This document shows positions 48,006-60,068 of a stretch of DNA of 64,000 nt, in pieces. A model generated the notes under the pieces. It did no database searches. It saw nothing but the letters and a program-made list of their open reading frames with translations, and was not told the origin of the DNA. The stretch covers positions 374,610 to 438,609 of the forward strand of contig CAJJDP010000024.1 in NCBI GenBank assembly GCA_905182995.1, in the 5' to 3' direction. Each line of letters begins with the position of its first letter. The stretch's first letter is position 1. Position numbers and translations under genes: made by a program. This stretch comes from Paramecium octaurelia. Lineage: Eukaryota > Ciliophora > Oligohymenophorea > Peniculida > Parameciidae.

Positions 48006-49372
48006 ATGATTTAAAATGATGAGAAGGTAGAATATCCTTGGGATTGTGTACTTTGTAGTTAATAAAATGCTTACTTTCTGAAAAAGTGTTAATATTGTGG
48101 AACTGTGAAGGAGCAATTCTGTCAATAAATGAAATTTGATTGTATTTACTCAATAAAATTTAAGATCTATAAAATGATAATTAAGCGTTTTCAGAGATCA
48201 ATATAATAGATTTTGAATGCAATCGAGCGGAAGATAGAAGAGAAATCTTGGAATTACTTATATGTAAATTAAAGCTATCAGAGTCTGATTACAATGTTGT
48301 CTTCTCCAAGCAACTAATTATTAAGCCGTATTTGATACCTCTTATCCAAAACCCAGAGTATAGCTCTATTACATAGGAATAAGCTGATCAAGGTGTTCCA
48401 TTTTAACAAACCTTCTAATATTTGTCTGGGGATATTTATATATTTGAGAATAAAGAGAAGGCTAGGATCTATTTAGAATAATGCTAATATTGCAATTTGT
48501 AGTGCCCAATAACAAAATATATTGAGCTTAGAAGAGTGTTTCCTAATTCTAATGGGTAATTAACATTAAATGCCATGATGAAAGAATTGAAAATACCATA
48601 TTAATGTATTCATCTTTTAGAATTACTTAGCTGATTGTTTTGCTTTGGCAGAGGTTGTAAGTGAATTATTGGAGAGAGCCTATAAATTTGAATTAAATAT
48701 GTTGTAAACTTTGAAATTTCCAATACCAGAGGAGGAAGCTAGACTTTAAGGATTTGATAACATAATCATCCTTGATTTTGAAGCAACATGTGTCAGAGAA
48801 TCAGACAAAAAATACCTGTAGGAAATAATAGAGTTTCCAGCACAAGTTTATAATGTTTAGGAAAGAAAAGTAACAAAAGAGTTTTAGAAATATATCAAAC
48901 CAGTTGAAAATCCTATTTTAAGTGAATTTTGCACAGAGCTAACAGGAATAACTTAATAGTAGGTTGATGAAGGAATTCTACTTGAATAAGCAGTCGATGA
49001 ATTTATAGAATTTAAAAAAGGTTTGTAAAAATGCTGTATATTAACTTGTGGGGATTATGATTTGCATCTACTTAAAAAAGAGGCAGCTAGAAAAGGCATT
49101 CCTATTTCAAGGGAATTATAATATTATATAAATATAAAAAAGGGTATTATATTTATTTATGCAAAGTATTTCCTAAAAGCTTGAGAAATCCAAAAGATCC
49201 AAAGGATCCCTGTATGGTAGAAATGTTAAAACTTTGTGGGCTAGATTTGTTAGGGAGACATCACAGTGGAATTGATGATGTGAAGAATATCACAAGAATT
49301 GTTCACTATTTAATAAATGAAAAAAACTTTTAATTCGACGAGAGAATGGTATCTTATACTTTCAAACTCTGA
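48006..49372 (+). CDS. ERI1-like 3'-5' exonuclease with RanBP2-type zinc finger and duplicated exonuclease domain
   Basis: 431 residues; introns 48142-48164, 48606-48630, 49144-49166. Residues 10-40 form a RanBP2-type zinc finger (YPWDCVLCSQQNAYFLKKCQ + YCGT). Residues about 225-420 are a DEDDh exonuclease of the ERI1 type: IIILDFEATCVRESDKKYLQ (DxE), TELTGITQQQVDEG, CGDYDLHLLKKEAARKGI (D) and HHSGIDDVKNITRIV (His and Asp), so it should be active on RNA 3' ends. Residues about 65-200 look like a second, worn copy: INIIDFECNRAEDRREILEL, SSITQEQADQGVPFQQTFQY and QSDCFALAEVVSELL, where the catalytic His is gone. ERI1 enzymes trim small RNAs, histone mRNA or 5.8S rRNA. Confidence 0.82.
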
Positions 49373-49645
49373 TTTTGACAAATTCTATTGTTTATTACAA
49401 GTTTATTGTAATTTTAAACAATACATTATAATTATAATATTAATTAGGCTTTAAAATCTTTAAGGTATAGTTCCAATTTTGAAAGCAATTGAAGTTGATG
49501 GTATTTTCATCCTTGGGTATTGTCATCTTCTCTATAACTCTAAGGTGGGACCAGTTGCTAAATATTCTACACCAAAATAAAGAATAATTTAAATATTTTA
49601 ATTCTTAATACTTTTTATAAGAAATAATATTTTAATAGGTTTGGA

Positions 49646-51171
49646 ATGCAATATACTCAAGGAACAATTGATTAAATGATAAAAAATAAAAAAAAATTAC
49701 CTTCGCCTGTTCAAATTATAAATGTCTTAGAGTATGAAAGATTTGATACATTTATTTTATAAAAATGTGAAATACATGATGGGATTAAGTCTGAAAAAAT
49801 TTATTTAATATTAAATGAATGTTTGAGCGAATAAGAAATTAAAGACCAAAAGCCTTTTATTCAAATTGAAGATTATAAATTGTAAGATGGTTTTTTAGTG
49901 GTAGGGAAATATAAGGAAGGTATGAATAATAATGTTAATGATCTTAGTTTCATACTTACCCTTCAAAGAATCAAATATCAAATTTCAAGAAGGGGCTCAA
50001 AATTGGAAGGATTTGAAGTTGAACAAATTTTCAGATTTAATAAAAGATAATTACTATAATATAAAAGTCACTTTAAAGGATTCAGCTGAAAAGTACACTT
50101 TTGATGGTACGATTTACTTAATTTTAACTTTAAATGATTCTTTAAGTCCACAATCAATCAAAGGCTTAATATTTATTAATCAGGTAGGAATGGATGCTTA
50201 TTCAGACTTTAAAAGTTTGCTAGTAAATGAGGTAGAATATGTTTTAGAGAACGTAAGAGTTGACACATATAAAAACAGCAATAGAATATATTTTGCTGAA
50301 ACAACCAAAGTAAAAGTCATACCTTCATCAATAAAATGGTTTAAGTTCAATGAGATTAATTTTCAAATGATTGGAAAAAATTGCAATTTAATAGGTTATA
50401 TTTACAAGATTGACCAGTTAAAATAAATCTCAGCCAACCTTAAAATGAGGAAAATTACAATTTTTGATCTGGATTCTTGCAAAGTAAAGATAGTTGTCTG
50501 GGGTTAATTAGCTGAAAAGTTGGATTTACAAGAAAATACAACTTTAGGGTTTCAGAACTTAGTCGTTAAAGAATATTAAAACAAAATTCAGCTCTAGTTA
50601 AATTATAAAACAAGAATCATCTCCAATATAACCAGTTAAATTTAAATATAGAATTTTAGTGAATAAATTGATTAAATTGATAAGAGATCCAGGTTTTATA
50701 AGATGAAATTTACAGATCTAAGGAGGATTCAAAATGATTTCAAATAAACTTCTGATCTTAATTTTATTAACTACTATAGAATTATAAGTTCTATTGTCAG
50801 CATTTAAGAGATTGATTAAATTTCAGCTAGAAATACAACTTTACAGTTTCTTGTTGGTCTTAGAGACAAATCTCAAACTGATTTAGCAGTAAAAGCTAAT
50901 AATAACAAATTTATAAAAGGGATTTTAAGTATATATATTCAAAAAGTTAGATTTGACGAACGAAGAACTAAAAGCATTGTAGGAAAAACCTTAGAAATTT
51001 GACTTAAGCAAGTTATTAAGGGAAACTTAGAATAAAGTGTTTGATTTCATTATAATTGGACAGAATGTAGAAGTAAATAATGAAATAAAACCGAAATTTC
51101 AATTGGTTAAAATCATGCCAGATGAAGGCAATATTATTGATGAAATTTAAAAAAAGATCAAGCCAAATTGA
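49646..51171 (+). CDS. RPA1-like (replication protein A large subunit) OB-fold protein
   Basis: 491 residues; introns 49920-49947 (28 nt) and 50929-50950 (22 nt). The N-terminus (MQYTQGTIDQMIKNKKKLPS, PVQIINVLEYERFDTFIL) lines up with the RPA70N domain. The next OB folds are suggested by YNIKVTLKDSAEKYTFDGTI, YVLENVRVDTYKNSNRIYFA and CKVKIVVWGQLAEKLDLQEN. The usual C-terminal zinc ribbon (four Cys) is absent, and the protein is about 120 residues shorter than a typical RPA1. It may be a specialised paralogue, such as those used at telomeres or in genome rearrangement in ciliates. An in-frame ATG inside intron 1 (MLMILVSYLP) is not a start. Confidence 0.7.
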
Positions 51172-51267
51172 GTTATTAAATTTAAAAATATACATTATGA
51201 ATATTTCGACTTTCTAATAAGAAATTGATAACTTGATTTTTAATTATTAACTTTATATTAAAATAAA

Positions 51268-54200
51268 ATGTATGCAAACAACGAAGAATTTATTACCCTT
51301 CAAAAAATTGAAAAAGAGTTATAAGCTGATCCTGTATTATTTAATATTTGTAAGTAAATCGTATAATAAAATTCAAGTAAGATATCTTTAAACTAGATAT
51401 ACGATTATTGTAATTCTTCTTTGAATTTTTTAAAATACTTCTATCAAATTAATACTTAAAGGATGTGATACAAAAAGCAATCAAAATTTTTAATGCCTTT
51501 ATTTAAAAATCAAAACAGAGAAATAAAGATGCTTAAATTAGTGATTTAAGTCATTATATCAATCAGAAGTATTTCGATATTTTAGGTACAATTTATCATA
51601 TATAAAGCTAATTATTACGAAAAAGCAGTGATAGGAGGAATAGAAGAAGCAAATAAACACATCAATTACATTTATTTTAAAAAAATTGTTAAGGATTATA
51701 TTGATTAGCCTTAAAATTAAAATCAATAATCCGCTAAATCTATTCTAACCTTAATCGAATAAACCTATAAAAATTTTTAAGGTACTACACCCTCAGATTT
51801 TGAAATATAACTATTTGAAAGCTTAAATCCAGAAGAATAAGAATTGTTTGCTTAGATTGTCAATGATGATCAAAATAAAGTAGCTAAAAAGTACGAAAGC
51901 TTATTCGATAAATTTTTATTAACCTTATCATAAGATTTTCAAGATAGATACAAGGCCTAAAACTGTAGTACTGTGTATGAATTCTATAAGTGTTTACAAA
52001 AATAAAAGGTTGGAGTAGAAAAAGTCTTAGGTTTCATTTTTTAAGAGAAATTGAACTATTATGTGAATCAATAATATTTGAATATCCAAACTTAGAAGGC
52101 GAAAGCTAGAAAAAATGATTTACAAAATATATTAAGTGAATTAGAGAAGAATGTTTTAGAATAAAGAAAAGATTATTACAGTTTTGTGGAAATTTAATAT
52201 GTGAAATACTTTTACAAAAGCATCAAAGCAAAAAAGTGTTAATAAAGTCTTTAGTAAAGTTTTTCATTTAGAAGAAAATTATTAGAATTTATAAAACAAG
52301 AAATAAATGCTGCACAAACACCAAAGTAGTGGAAACCATTCCCTTAAAACATATGTTAAGAGATTTACTAAGAACTTTATTCAAATCTAAATGACATAAA
52401 TAATTAAGAGGATGCCAATTTATAATTTAAAATCATCCAATCAATACAACAATTGATGATTTCCTTCTTCCGTTTTCGATGGAATTATTTATTTTTATTT
52501 TGTGTAATTATCGTCGAAGCCAATTTTAGTGCTGATGAATTAGATAATATGATTAATATTGCTTATGACATGATGACTTCTACAACGAGGAATAATTTGA
52601 ATATTCCTTTTGGAAAAATCTTAAGTATGTTTAATGAAAAAGCTAAAACCTAAATAACCTCTATATACTTTGAACGACAAGGATAAAACTTGGGTTATGA
52701 GTCATTGCTTTTTGTTGAGAGCTAATTAAAGTTTATTAATAATAAACTAATTAAACTAATTTTGCAAACTAGTTCTTTTTAAAATAAGGCTAAAATTTAT
52801 GGAGAATTAAAACATTTTGAATTAAAGTTGATGAGCGATTGTAGAGAACATTTAAAAAATTATAAAAGAGTTTTTGAATAATTGGCAGATAGTATTTTGG
52901 AGGGAGAAAAAGAAGAGAAAGAATGGAAAGCTTACTTTTATAAGACTATAACAGCTTCTTATTTTTAAAAGTGGTATTCCATTTATAAGGAAATACCAAA
53001 TTTTGAAAAGGTTAACATGTAATAATTCTGGTTATATGCGTTGTCTATTTAGACATTGAAATAGGATTATTAAAATAAATAGTTAGGGTTGTATTAGGAC
53101 ATTTTTGAAAGGGAGGAAAAAATATGTAATATTTGCATTCAGTTCATCTAAAGAGACGTTGAAAAAATATGCATGTAATTCTAATAGTTGCAACCCGCTT
53201 AATAGCAAAATTTAGAGGGCTATAAGGAACTCATGCAGAATTTCATAGATATCTTTCTTAAGGATAATCCCTTTATAATCTTTTTGCCTTCATTGTTAAG
53301 AGGAATCCCTTAGAATAGATCGAAATTCCTAAACATAGAGAAGATTGAAAGGATTAAGTTTTTAGCTATTGCTTTCAAGGATAAGAGCTAAAGTGAGGTC
53401 TAAAAATTATTTGATTGCCTCAATTTACCTAAGGATTAGAATAATTTTGAATGGTTATATAAGATTTCGTTGTAGGTCTTTAATTTCTATCTACAATTGA
53501 ATATTCCACCAAATGATCCCTCATAATTCAAGCCATTGAATGATCCTTTTCCTAATTTCAATTCAATGAAAACTCTTTATGATTACAATACTACATAGTA
53601 TAATGCGATTTGCATATTTACAAGTAAATTTTTCTCTTTGGACAATAAATTTCATATAAAAAATGAGGAGGTCATGAAGCCTGACTTTTTAAAAAAGATA
53701 TATTCATTAATGAATGATAAATCTAATTTTGAAAGTTAAAATTCCGATTAGTTAATACTCTAGATGACATAAAACTTTATGGAATTCAAAAATTACAAGT
53801 CATAATTAATTAAGGAAGCATTTTAAAGTGGGGATCAAGCTTTTAGCAACAAATGCTTTGAGCTTTTTTAAAAGTGTTTTTTTAAGAAGTCTATTACTTA
53901 AGAAATGTTGGACTTCAAAAAACTTAATAAAATAGCCTTTAATGAAGTAGAAAATCAACTATGTATCCAATAATTTTTGAATCTGGTCTATAATTAGGAA
54001 ATTAAGTAGGTGGATTAAGTTAACAAAAAAAAGGTAGAAGATTACTTCAAACAATTGATTTAAATTTCTCCTTTGCAGGTCATTGAGAAAATGTAAAAAG
54101 ACTTGGTACAACAATAAGACAGCTATCTCAAAGAACTACTTAAAAGAAACTTATAAAAATTTAAAGAAGAATAAGAGAAATACATCAATAAACCTCAGTA

Positions 54201-54972
54201 GCAGGCGACTTAAGCCAAATAGTCAATTCTATAGACGGCAGTTGTATAAAAGAAACTATAATAATTAAGAAATTAATATAAAGATTTTCAAGCTGAAGAT
54301 CAATAGGTTTTGACTTTCCTAAGTGATTAATTTAGTTTTTATATGAAGAACTTGTTAGGAAAAGTCATTCAATCAGTTCTAATCTAAAAGCCAGGGTATG
54401 AATTTAAATTGTACTAAAATAAAGGTGCCTCTACTATTGATACATAATCTGTAAAATACAAATAATAGATGGAGATGTAAAGAAAATACGGTCCTCAAAA
54501 GAATCAATATATTGATTAATCTTTATTAGTTAATACTGAAAATAAACTTTCATTAACCTATGAACTCTGTGATTACACTCCTATGTAAAGATAGGTGGAA
54601 TTTAGAAATTTTCTGTCTGAAATAGAACCTCATTAGGAGGACAAATTAAAAAATAAAATTAGAAAAAACAAATGGAAAGAGGAACATCCCGAATTGGAGG
54701 AGATCTTAAAAAAGAGGATAAAGAGAGGGGCAGAACTCTGGAATCAAGTGCAGGATTTCCTATGTAAAAGAGAAAATAACGATTATATGGGCGATTCAGA
54801 GGAGGAATCTGATAAGGTGAAGGAGCAATAACAATAATAAACTGATAATATCGATGATGATTAATTGGATATGAAAATACAAGATATACAACGAAATTCA
54901 GAACGTCTTTTGATTGCTGGAAAAACACACATAAAAACTAGGTTAATATTTGCAATTAGATTTTTAGATTGA
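51268..54972 (+). CDS. Large unrecognised helical protein, 1216 residues
   Basis: Three exons; introns 51350-51381 (32 nt) and 51586-51607 (22 nt), then 1121 codons without TGA. It is almost all alpha-helical with many F/L/K/Q residues, lacking signal peptide or clear membrane spans apart from one hydrophobic stretch near residue 390 (RWNYLFLFCVIIVEANF). The middle recalls helical-repeat scaffolds (LLRGIPQNRSKFLNIEKIER, LFLQDFAKL-like spacing). The last 250 residues are coiled and charged and contain an acidic patch (GDSEEESDKVKEQ). I could not place it; a HEAT-type or ubiquitin-factor E4-type core is conceivable but not shown. Confidence 0.7.
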
Positions 54973-54977
54973 ATAAT

Positions 54978-55100
54978 ATGGAAAGCGATAATCCTTTGTT
55001 GACTCAAAAGGTGATTACTGTAAAAACTGTTTAATTTGTGCTAGAATAACATCCATACTTTAGTAGAAGTAGAATATTATATAAATCTTATATCTTATGA
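54978..55100 (+). CDS. Short ORF, 40 residues, doubtful
   Basis: Follows the large orphan gene by 5 bp: MESDNPLLTQKVITVKTVQF and twenty more residues. Glutamine uses TAA/TAG. It may be a small gene, a first exon with a missed intron, or chance. The rest of the gap to 55240 shows nothing. Confidence 0.2.
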
Positions 55101-55240
55101 GAGTAATGATTTGATTATTATAAAAATAAAGAAGTTTAATTTTCAATTTATGAAGTAAATTTTGCAATGTCGTATGGAAATATTGCAATAAAAAAGCCTA
55201 TTTCATTCTAAACGATTGTTATATTTTATTTTAATAAATA

Positions 55241-56751
55241 ATGAATAATGTTACAGCTTCTCTAAAGGATATATTACCCTCGAATTAAAAGGCTGTAATA
55301 AAGTTCAAAATAACCCCTGGTAAGAAAATAGACTCAATCTGCCAATGCAATTTAAAAACTTGCATGATATGTTCTCGTAAAAGATCATCATCTATGCTTT
55401 CATTAAAATCAATAAAAAACTCAGTTGTCGTTGATGAGAACTCTCCAGGTCTCAAAAGAACAGATAACAAAAACAACTTTGTAATACAATCTAGCCTTCT
55501 TTCTAAGTAACTATCAAGATAAGTATCTAACCATCAAATCCAAAATTAATTTTACAATGGAAAAATTAGTTAGGAATCAAAAGGCAGCACAAACTCGACT
55601 ACGTGGATAATGACAAATTCTCATTCTCGAAAAATATCAGTAGATAGTCCAATAAAGGAAGTCTAATAATAAACTTTAAATCCAATGGGAATAGGAAGAC
55701 ATTCTTTTAAATTTCTATATGTAGTTGGTAAGGGAGGGTTTGGAAAAGTATGGAGAGTAGAAATGAAAGCGAATCGACAAGAATATGCTTTAAAAGAGAT
55801 GTTGAAAACAAAGTAATAATATCTAGATATTTAGAATCATATCTAAGAGATCAGTAAATTCAGTTATGAATGAGAAATTCCTTCTCGAACACTTAAAGCA
55901 TCCTTTTCTAGTGAACATGCATTATGCATTTTAAGACAGGGAAAACTTATATTTAGTTTTAGATTTACTAAGAGGAGGCGATTTAAGATATCATTTAGGT
56001 AGAATGAAAAAATTCTCGGAAGAATAAACAAGTATTTCAATGATAAAGTTTAGAATTTTTCGCTTGTTGCATTTTATTGTCTTTACAATATTTACATCAG
56101 CATGGAATCATCCACAGGGATGTCAAACCTGAGAATTTAGTGTTTGATAAGGATGGGTTCCTAAGATTAACAGATTTAGGAGTAGCTAGATTAAATAAGG
56201 ACAGTGTTGCCAATGATACTTCAGGTACTCCTGGATACATGGCACCTGAAGTTATGTGTAGGATGGAACACTCTTTCCCAGTTGACTATTATGCTGTGGG
56301 TGTGATAGTTTATGAACTTTTACTTGGCAAAAGACCTTATAATGGAAAGAATCGATAAGAAATTAGAGAGTAAATATTAGCTAAATAAATGCAAATCAAA
56401 GAAAATACTCCAGGGATAAGCAACAAGGCAATCGATTTTGTAAATAAAGTATTTAATAAATTTATTATTAGTTGCTCATTAGAAAACCATAATAAAGACT
56501 GGGTTTTAATGGAATTGATGAAATCTTTAGTCATTCTTGGTTATATAATTTTCCTTGGGGAAAACTATTAAACAAAGAAATCAGATCTCTATATGTGCCT
56601 GGAGTAAGTTAACTAAATTATGTAGAGCATCGATGGCAACTACGATTTTTAAAGCTAGATCTCAGCTGACAGTGAGCCTTAAGAAGACAGTTCTATGGTG
56701 CTAAGAAGGAAGAGCGTATAAGGGTTATTTGAAGGATACAAATTCCAATGA
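55241..56751 (+). CDS. AGC/STK32-like protein kinase with DLG motif
   Basis: 464 residues; introns 55481-55507 (27 nt, no stop inside, could be retained), 55813-55834, 56032-56053, 56449-56471 and 56604-56625. Residues 1-150 are a polar N-terminal arm with a Cys cluster (CQCNLKTCMICSRKRSSS). Kinase: VVGKGGFGKVWRVEMKANRQ, EYALKEMLKTK, LDLLRGGDLRYHL, HGIIHRDVKPENLVFDKDGF, LTDLGVARL (DLG replacing DFG), GTPGYMAPEVMCRMEH, DYYAVGVIVYELLLGKRPY. GGDLRYHL and the general order resemble STK32 (YANK). Catalytic Lys, HRD Asp and metal Asp are present. The C-terminal tail contains LRRKSVQGLFEGY, a possible basophilic phosphosite. Confidence 0.85.
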
Positions 56752-56882
56752 GATTAATCATTTATCCTTCTCCATTTTATAATTTTCTATTGAATATATT
56801 ATATCATTCTTATTACAATCTTTGTGTATAATCAATCCTTAAATATGCTCTTATTCCAATAATTGGAGTTTCTTCATTCAAA

Positions 56883-57329
56883 ATGAATTATAGACTAAAT
56901 CTGTAGAATAATAATTATTGTGACAGAACTCTAAATCTTCAATAATAAGAAGGATAAAGACAGCAATTTATAATTGAGACTTACTACCAACTCATGAAAT
57001 TTAGATAATTTTTATTATCATTTTATATTATATTTCCTCTAAATATTTTATAATCATGTGACGTATGTGAAAGATTGATTAAATTTAAAAATAATAAGAA
57101 TTAAAGAATTCTCACTAAGAACATACAAATCATCACTCTAGGTAACGATGATAAATCTTTTTATGAACTTTAATCAAGGACTGAAATTCAAAATAAATTA
57201 TAATCAAAGTGTGATAGTCAATTTAATTCCTTTAATTTAAATTTTGTTCTTTTTTTACTTAATCTTATGGTTTCTTTTTGTATTTATTCTGCACTTTTAA
57301 TCAAAAAAGATTTATCCCTTTGTCTATGA
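56883..57329 (+). CDS. ORF of uncertain status with signal-peptide-like segment
   Basis: Open for 148 residues. An internal ATG at 56994 gives MKFRQFLLSFYIIFPLNILQ, which looks like a secretory signal, followed by SCDVCERLIKFKNNKNQRIL, a CxxC start that recalls saposin-like domains. The 3' end overlaps the minus-strand gene ending at 57218, and no clean intron joins further exons. It could be a truncated or broken secreted-protein gene. Confidence 0.3.
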
Positions 57330-57946
57330 GAGAGCTCTTCTTAAAGATTGCCAATAGTTACAATCACTATATCAGGACAATAATGTATAAAAGATTATGA
57401 TTAGTCGTATAATAATCTATTTAAACTTATATCATATATTCTGTTTTTTTTAGTTACAGTTAACAAATCTTAATATGAATGCACAGTATTTGAGGAATTG
57501 CTATTAGAAATAGTGATTTAAGTAATAAAGAAAGATGGATGATGTTATGTAGTAAAAAAGTTGCCAGGAGGTTAATCAAAATAATTTGAGTTCAATAAGT
57601 ATGAAACAAATTAAGCAGCATTATTAACAACTATAACAGTTATAGTTCTATTTTTATTTTGAACGATTACTCGTTTCAGCTATTAGGCCTTATTTTTTAG
57701 AGATTAATGCTGGTCCTATTTAAAATGAATAGTCTATAATAAACTAATGATAGTTGATTAATGATAATGATTCTTTGTTTAAAGCATAGCATGTTGATAT
57801 TTTCTTGATGATTGCTCTTATTATTATGCTTAAAATATTTCCTCCATTTCTAAGGAAGGTAAATCGGTTTAACTACTAGCATTATTGTATTATTTAGATT
57901 CTTCCTAAATTCCACTGTTTTGTTGTTTTTAATATTGGGAGTTCAT
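57218..57946 (-). CDS. Unrecognised Q/N/S-rich protein, 242 residues
   Basis: Single exon of 243 codons free of TGA from ATG 57946: MNSQYQKQQNSGIQEESKQY, then SLEMEEIFQAQQQEQSSRKY, KNRTITVIVVNNAAQFVSYL, QDLLTVTKKNRIYDISLNRL and a basic C-terminus IQKETIRLSKKRTKFKLKEL. The plus strand of the same stretch has several TGAs, so this strand is preferred. No family recognised. One internal GTAATC...AATAG segment could be an intron but its removal leads to an early stop. Confidence 0.5.
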
Positions 57947-58200
57947 TTTTCTAGGATGCTATTACAGCGATAGATTATTTAATCTTCCTGTTTTAGGTTG
58001 ATTATTAGGCGATAACGATAACTATGCCTTATTTTACAATCTATATGTCAATGGATCTATCTTTTGACTCCAGGGAGAAAAATGTAGCATTCTTATTATA
58101 TATAAATAATAATATTTGAATTGTAATAAATGTAAGTCACAACTGAAATAAATATTATTCAAATTCCCCTTTACCTCTTAAATTATGTATAACCAATTTT

Positions 58201-58740
58201 ATGAAACTCCTCAATATAATTTTAATATGCATTTACTCTAACAATATTAAATCTGAAATAATTGGTTCAGAGAATATAAGAAGAAGAACTCAATCAAAAA
58301 TCAGAAGTTATGATATAAAGAATAGCAATTATGAATGAATATAATATTTTGTAAAAAAATATCCTTTAAATATTTGTTGAATATTTTGCTTCTTAGAATT
58401 AACTCAATTCGTGATAGAAGTAATTGAAATCTAGAAATTAATAACTATTTAATTAGTAACTGCAATAAAAAGTAAAAATCTTAGATTACGAATTAGATTA
58501 GTAAATTTTGTTGATGTTTTTTTTGATGTTAAAGTGATTTGCTCTCTAATAAGCAAATAATTTAAAAAACATGAACATATCAAACAGATCTAGAGTAAAT
58601 GATATCCTTGAACTAGGATTATATTTAAAACAAAGTAGAAATTTAATTAAATCATTATTTTTAATAAGTAAATTATGCGAAATTATATGAAGCCTCTGAA
58701 AGGAATAGAAAGATAATAAGTTCAAATAACTAATGATCAA
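58201..58740 (+). pseudogene. Probable broken coiled-coil gene
   Basis: ATG 58201 reads MKLLNIILICIYSNNIKSEI (signal-like). With a 19-nt intron (GTTATG...AATAG near 58306) it joins IMNEYNILQKNILQIFVEYF and ends at TGA 58412-58414. The same frame continues past this TGA as a coiled coil (QKQLKSRNQQLFNQQLQQKV) to another TGA, and after a frame change and a further TGA reads TDLEQMISLNQDYIQNKVEI to about 58740. Three in-frame stops and a frameshift suggest decay. A short real gene 58201-58414 is the alternative. Confidence 0.4.
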
Positions 58741-59442
58741 AGTATTTTTAAGATATCTTAAATGATTTGTTAATTTAATTCAAAATCTATGGAGCTATCA
58801 AAATAGATTTTTATTAATTTTACATAACATTAATTCGTGTAGTTTAAAATAATTAAATATTTTATGATTATTTTAAAAATAGATTAGCATTCATTCTTTT
58901 AAAATATTTTACTTCCTAAAGATTTTTTTTTCTGCATTTGATCATTTTTAGATTTTCAAATTACATTTATAAATATTCAAAAAGCTTCAAGTTATTTTCG
59001 AGAGTCATTGGTGTTCTTTTGATTACTTAATTAATATTCTAACTCTTGCTTTGCTTTATGAGGCTTAATCTTTGAAATCCATTTGGATTAAAAATGATAT
59101 TATTTATGTGTGAGCTGAATACGCATTTTATTAAAAGCGATCTATCTTGTGATATATATCAAACTGCTTAAATTAAAAGAGTTTAATGTTCATTTAATGG
59201 GTGATAAAAATTAAGATATAATGAATACAGCACAACAATAACCAATTTTATTTTATAAATAATATTTCTAGAACTTAAAAATAGTGTTTACTCCATTCAA
59301 AAGATGAGATTAACCTTAATTAAACCAAAATATAATTTATAGTATTGTTTCACTTTGAATAGTATATTATAAGTTTGGATAATAAAAAAATTTAATTTTG
59401 AATGAACTAATGTTTGTGATGAATTTAAAGGACAAGATTAGT
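58741..59442. other. Intergenic, A/T-rich
   Basis: Contains a short frame at 59221 (MNTAQQQPILFYKQYFQNLK) that might be the first exon of the decayed gene downstream. Otherwise nothing is supported. Confidence 0.35.
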
Positions 59443-60068
59443 TTAAGAAGAAATTGAAGAATTGAGTTCAATTAAATTGAATATGGAATGTATCAAAAAT
59501 ATAGTTATATAAGAGTAAAATCATCTATTATTTGTAGGAATATTAATAATTGATTGTATGATGTCTTATTGAATAAAAAATGCTTTAGTTATCTTCTTCC
59601 AAAAAGGACAATTAAGATTCTTGGGTTTGCATACTTTTAATTTTATGTTATTGCAATCAAATTATTCATTTTTGAAAGTTATACCAATTTATATATTTAT
59701 ATTAAAAATAGAAAAAGATATTAGATGAAGAGCCAAGTTTATGCAATTAGGAAAAAGTGAGAGAGTGATATGGAATCAAAGAATGTTTAATTAAGGATGC
59801 CATTTTTGGATGATTAAAGACTATGTTTATTTATAAATAATTAAGGAAATATTTATTTCCAATATATATTTGCATATTAATTTGAAAAGGCTGAAACATT
59901 GTTATTTAATTGTGAAATAGGGACCGAGTTTTAAAAAGCATTGAAGAGGGCAAGCAAGTCTTTAATGATTATCCGAAATTAAAAGGTAGAGCCAATCAAA
60001 TTTGAGTTTATCGATTCTTAAACAGAGTATATATTAGTTTTTAAAGCTTAAAATAAATTAGCATCAAA
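59443..60068 (+). pseudogene. PH-domain gene remnant directly upstream of H2A.Z
   Basis: Coding-like pieces follow each other in different frames: VQEEIEELSSIKLNMECIKN (about 59440), a TGA, KNALVIFFQKGQLRFLG, then KFMQLGKSERVIWNQRMF. From ATG 59770 an unbroken frame reads the second half of a PH-like domain: MESKNVQLRMPFLDDQRLCL, SLMIIRNQKVEPIKFEFIDS, EYILVFKAQNKLASKWQYMH, with the invariant C-terminal Trp. This frame has no stop and passes straight through the H2A.Z first intron into H2A.Z exon 2 in the same frame. The 5' part is broken, so it is scored as a remnant; an expressed fusion is possible. Confidence 0.45.

Noticed and set aside
49440..49645. Short two-strand ORFs upstream of the RPA1-like gene (for example MTIPKDENTINFN on the minus strand)
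   Set aside because: Neither strand gives a coherent product beyond about 55 residues and no introns connect to neighbours; left unannotated.
49932..49960. ATG giving MLMILVSYLPF as the start of the RPA1-like protein
   Set aside because: It lies in intron 49920-49947; the upstream exon encodes the RPA70N-like N-terminus in phase.
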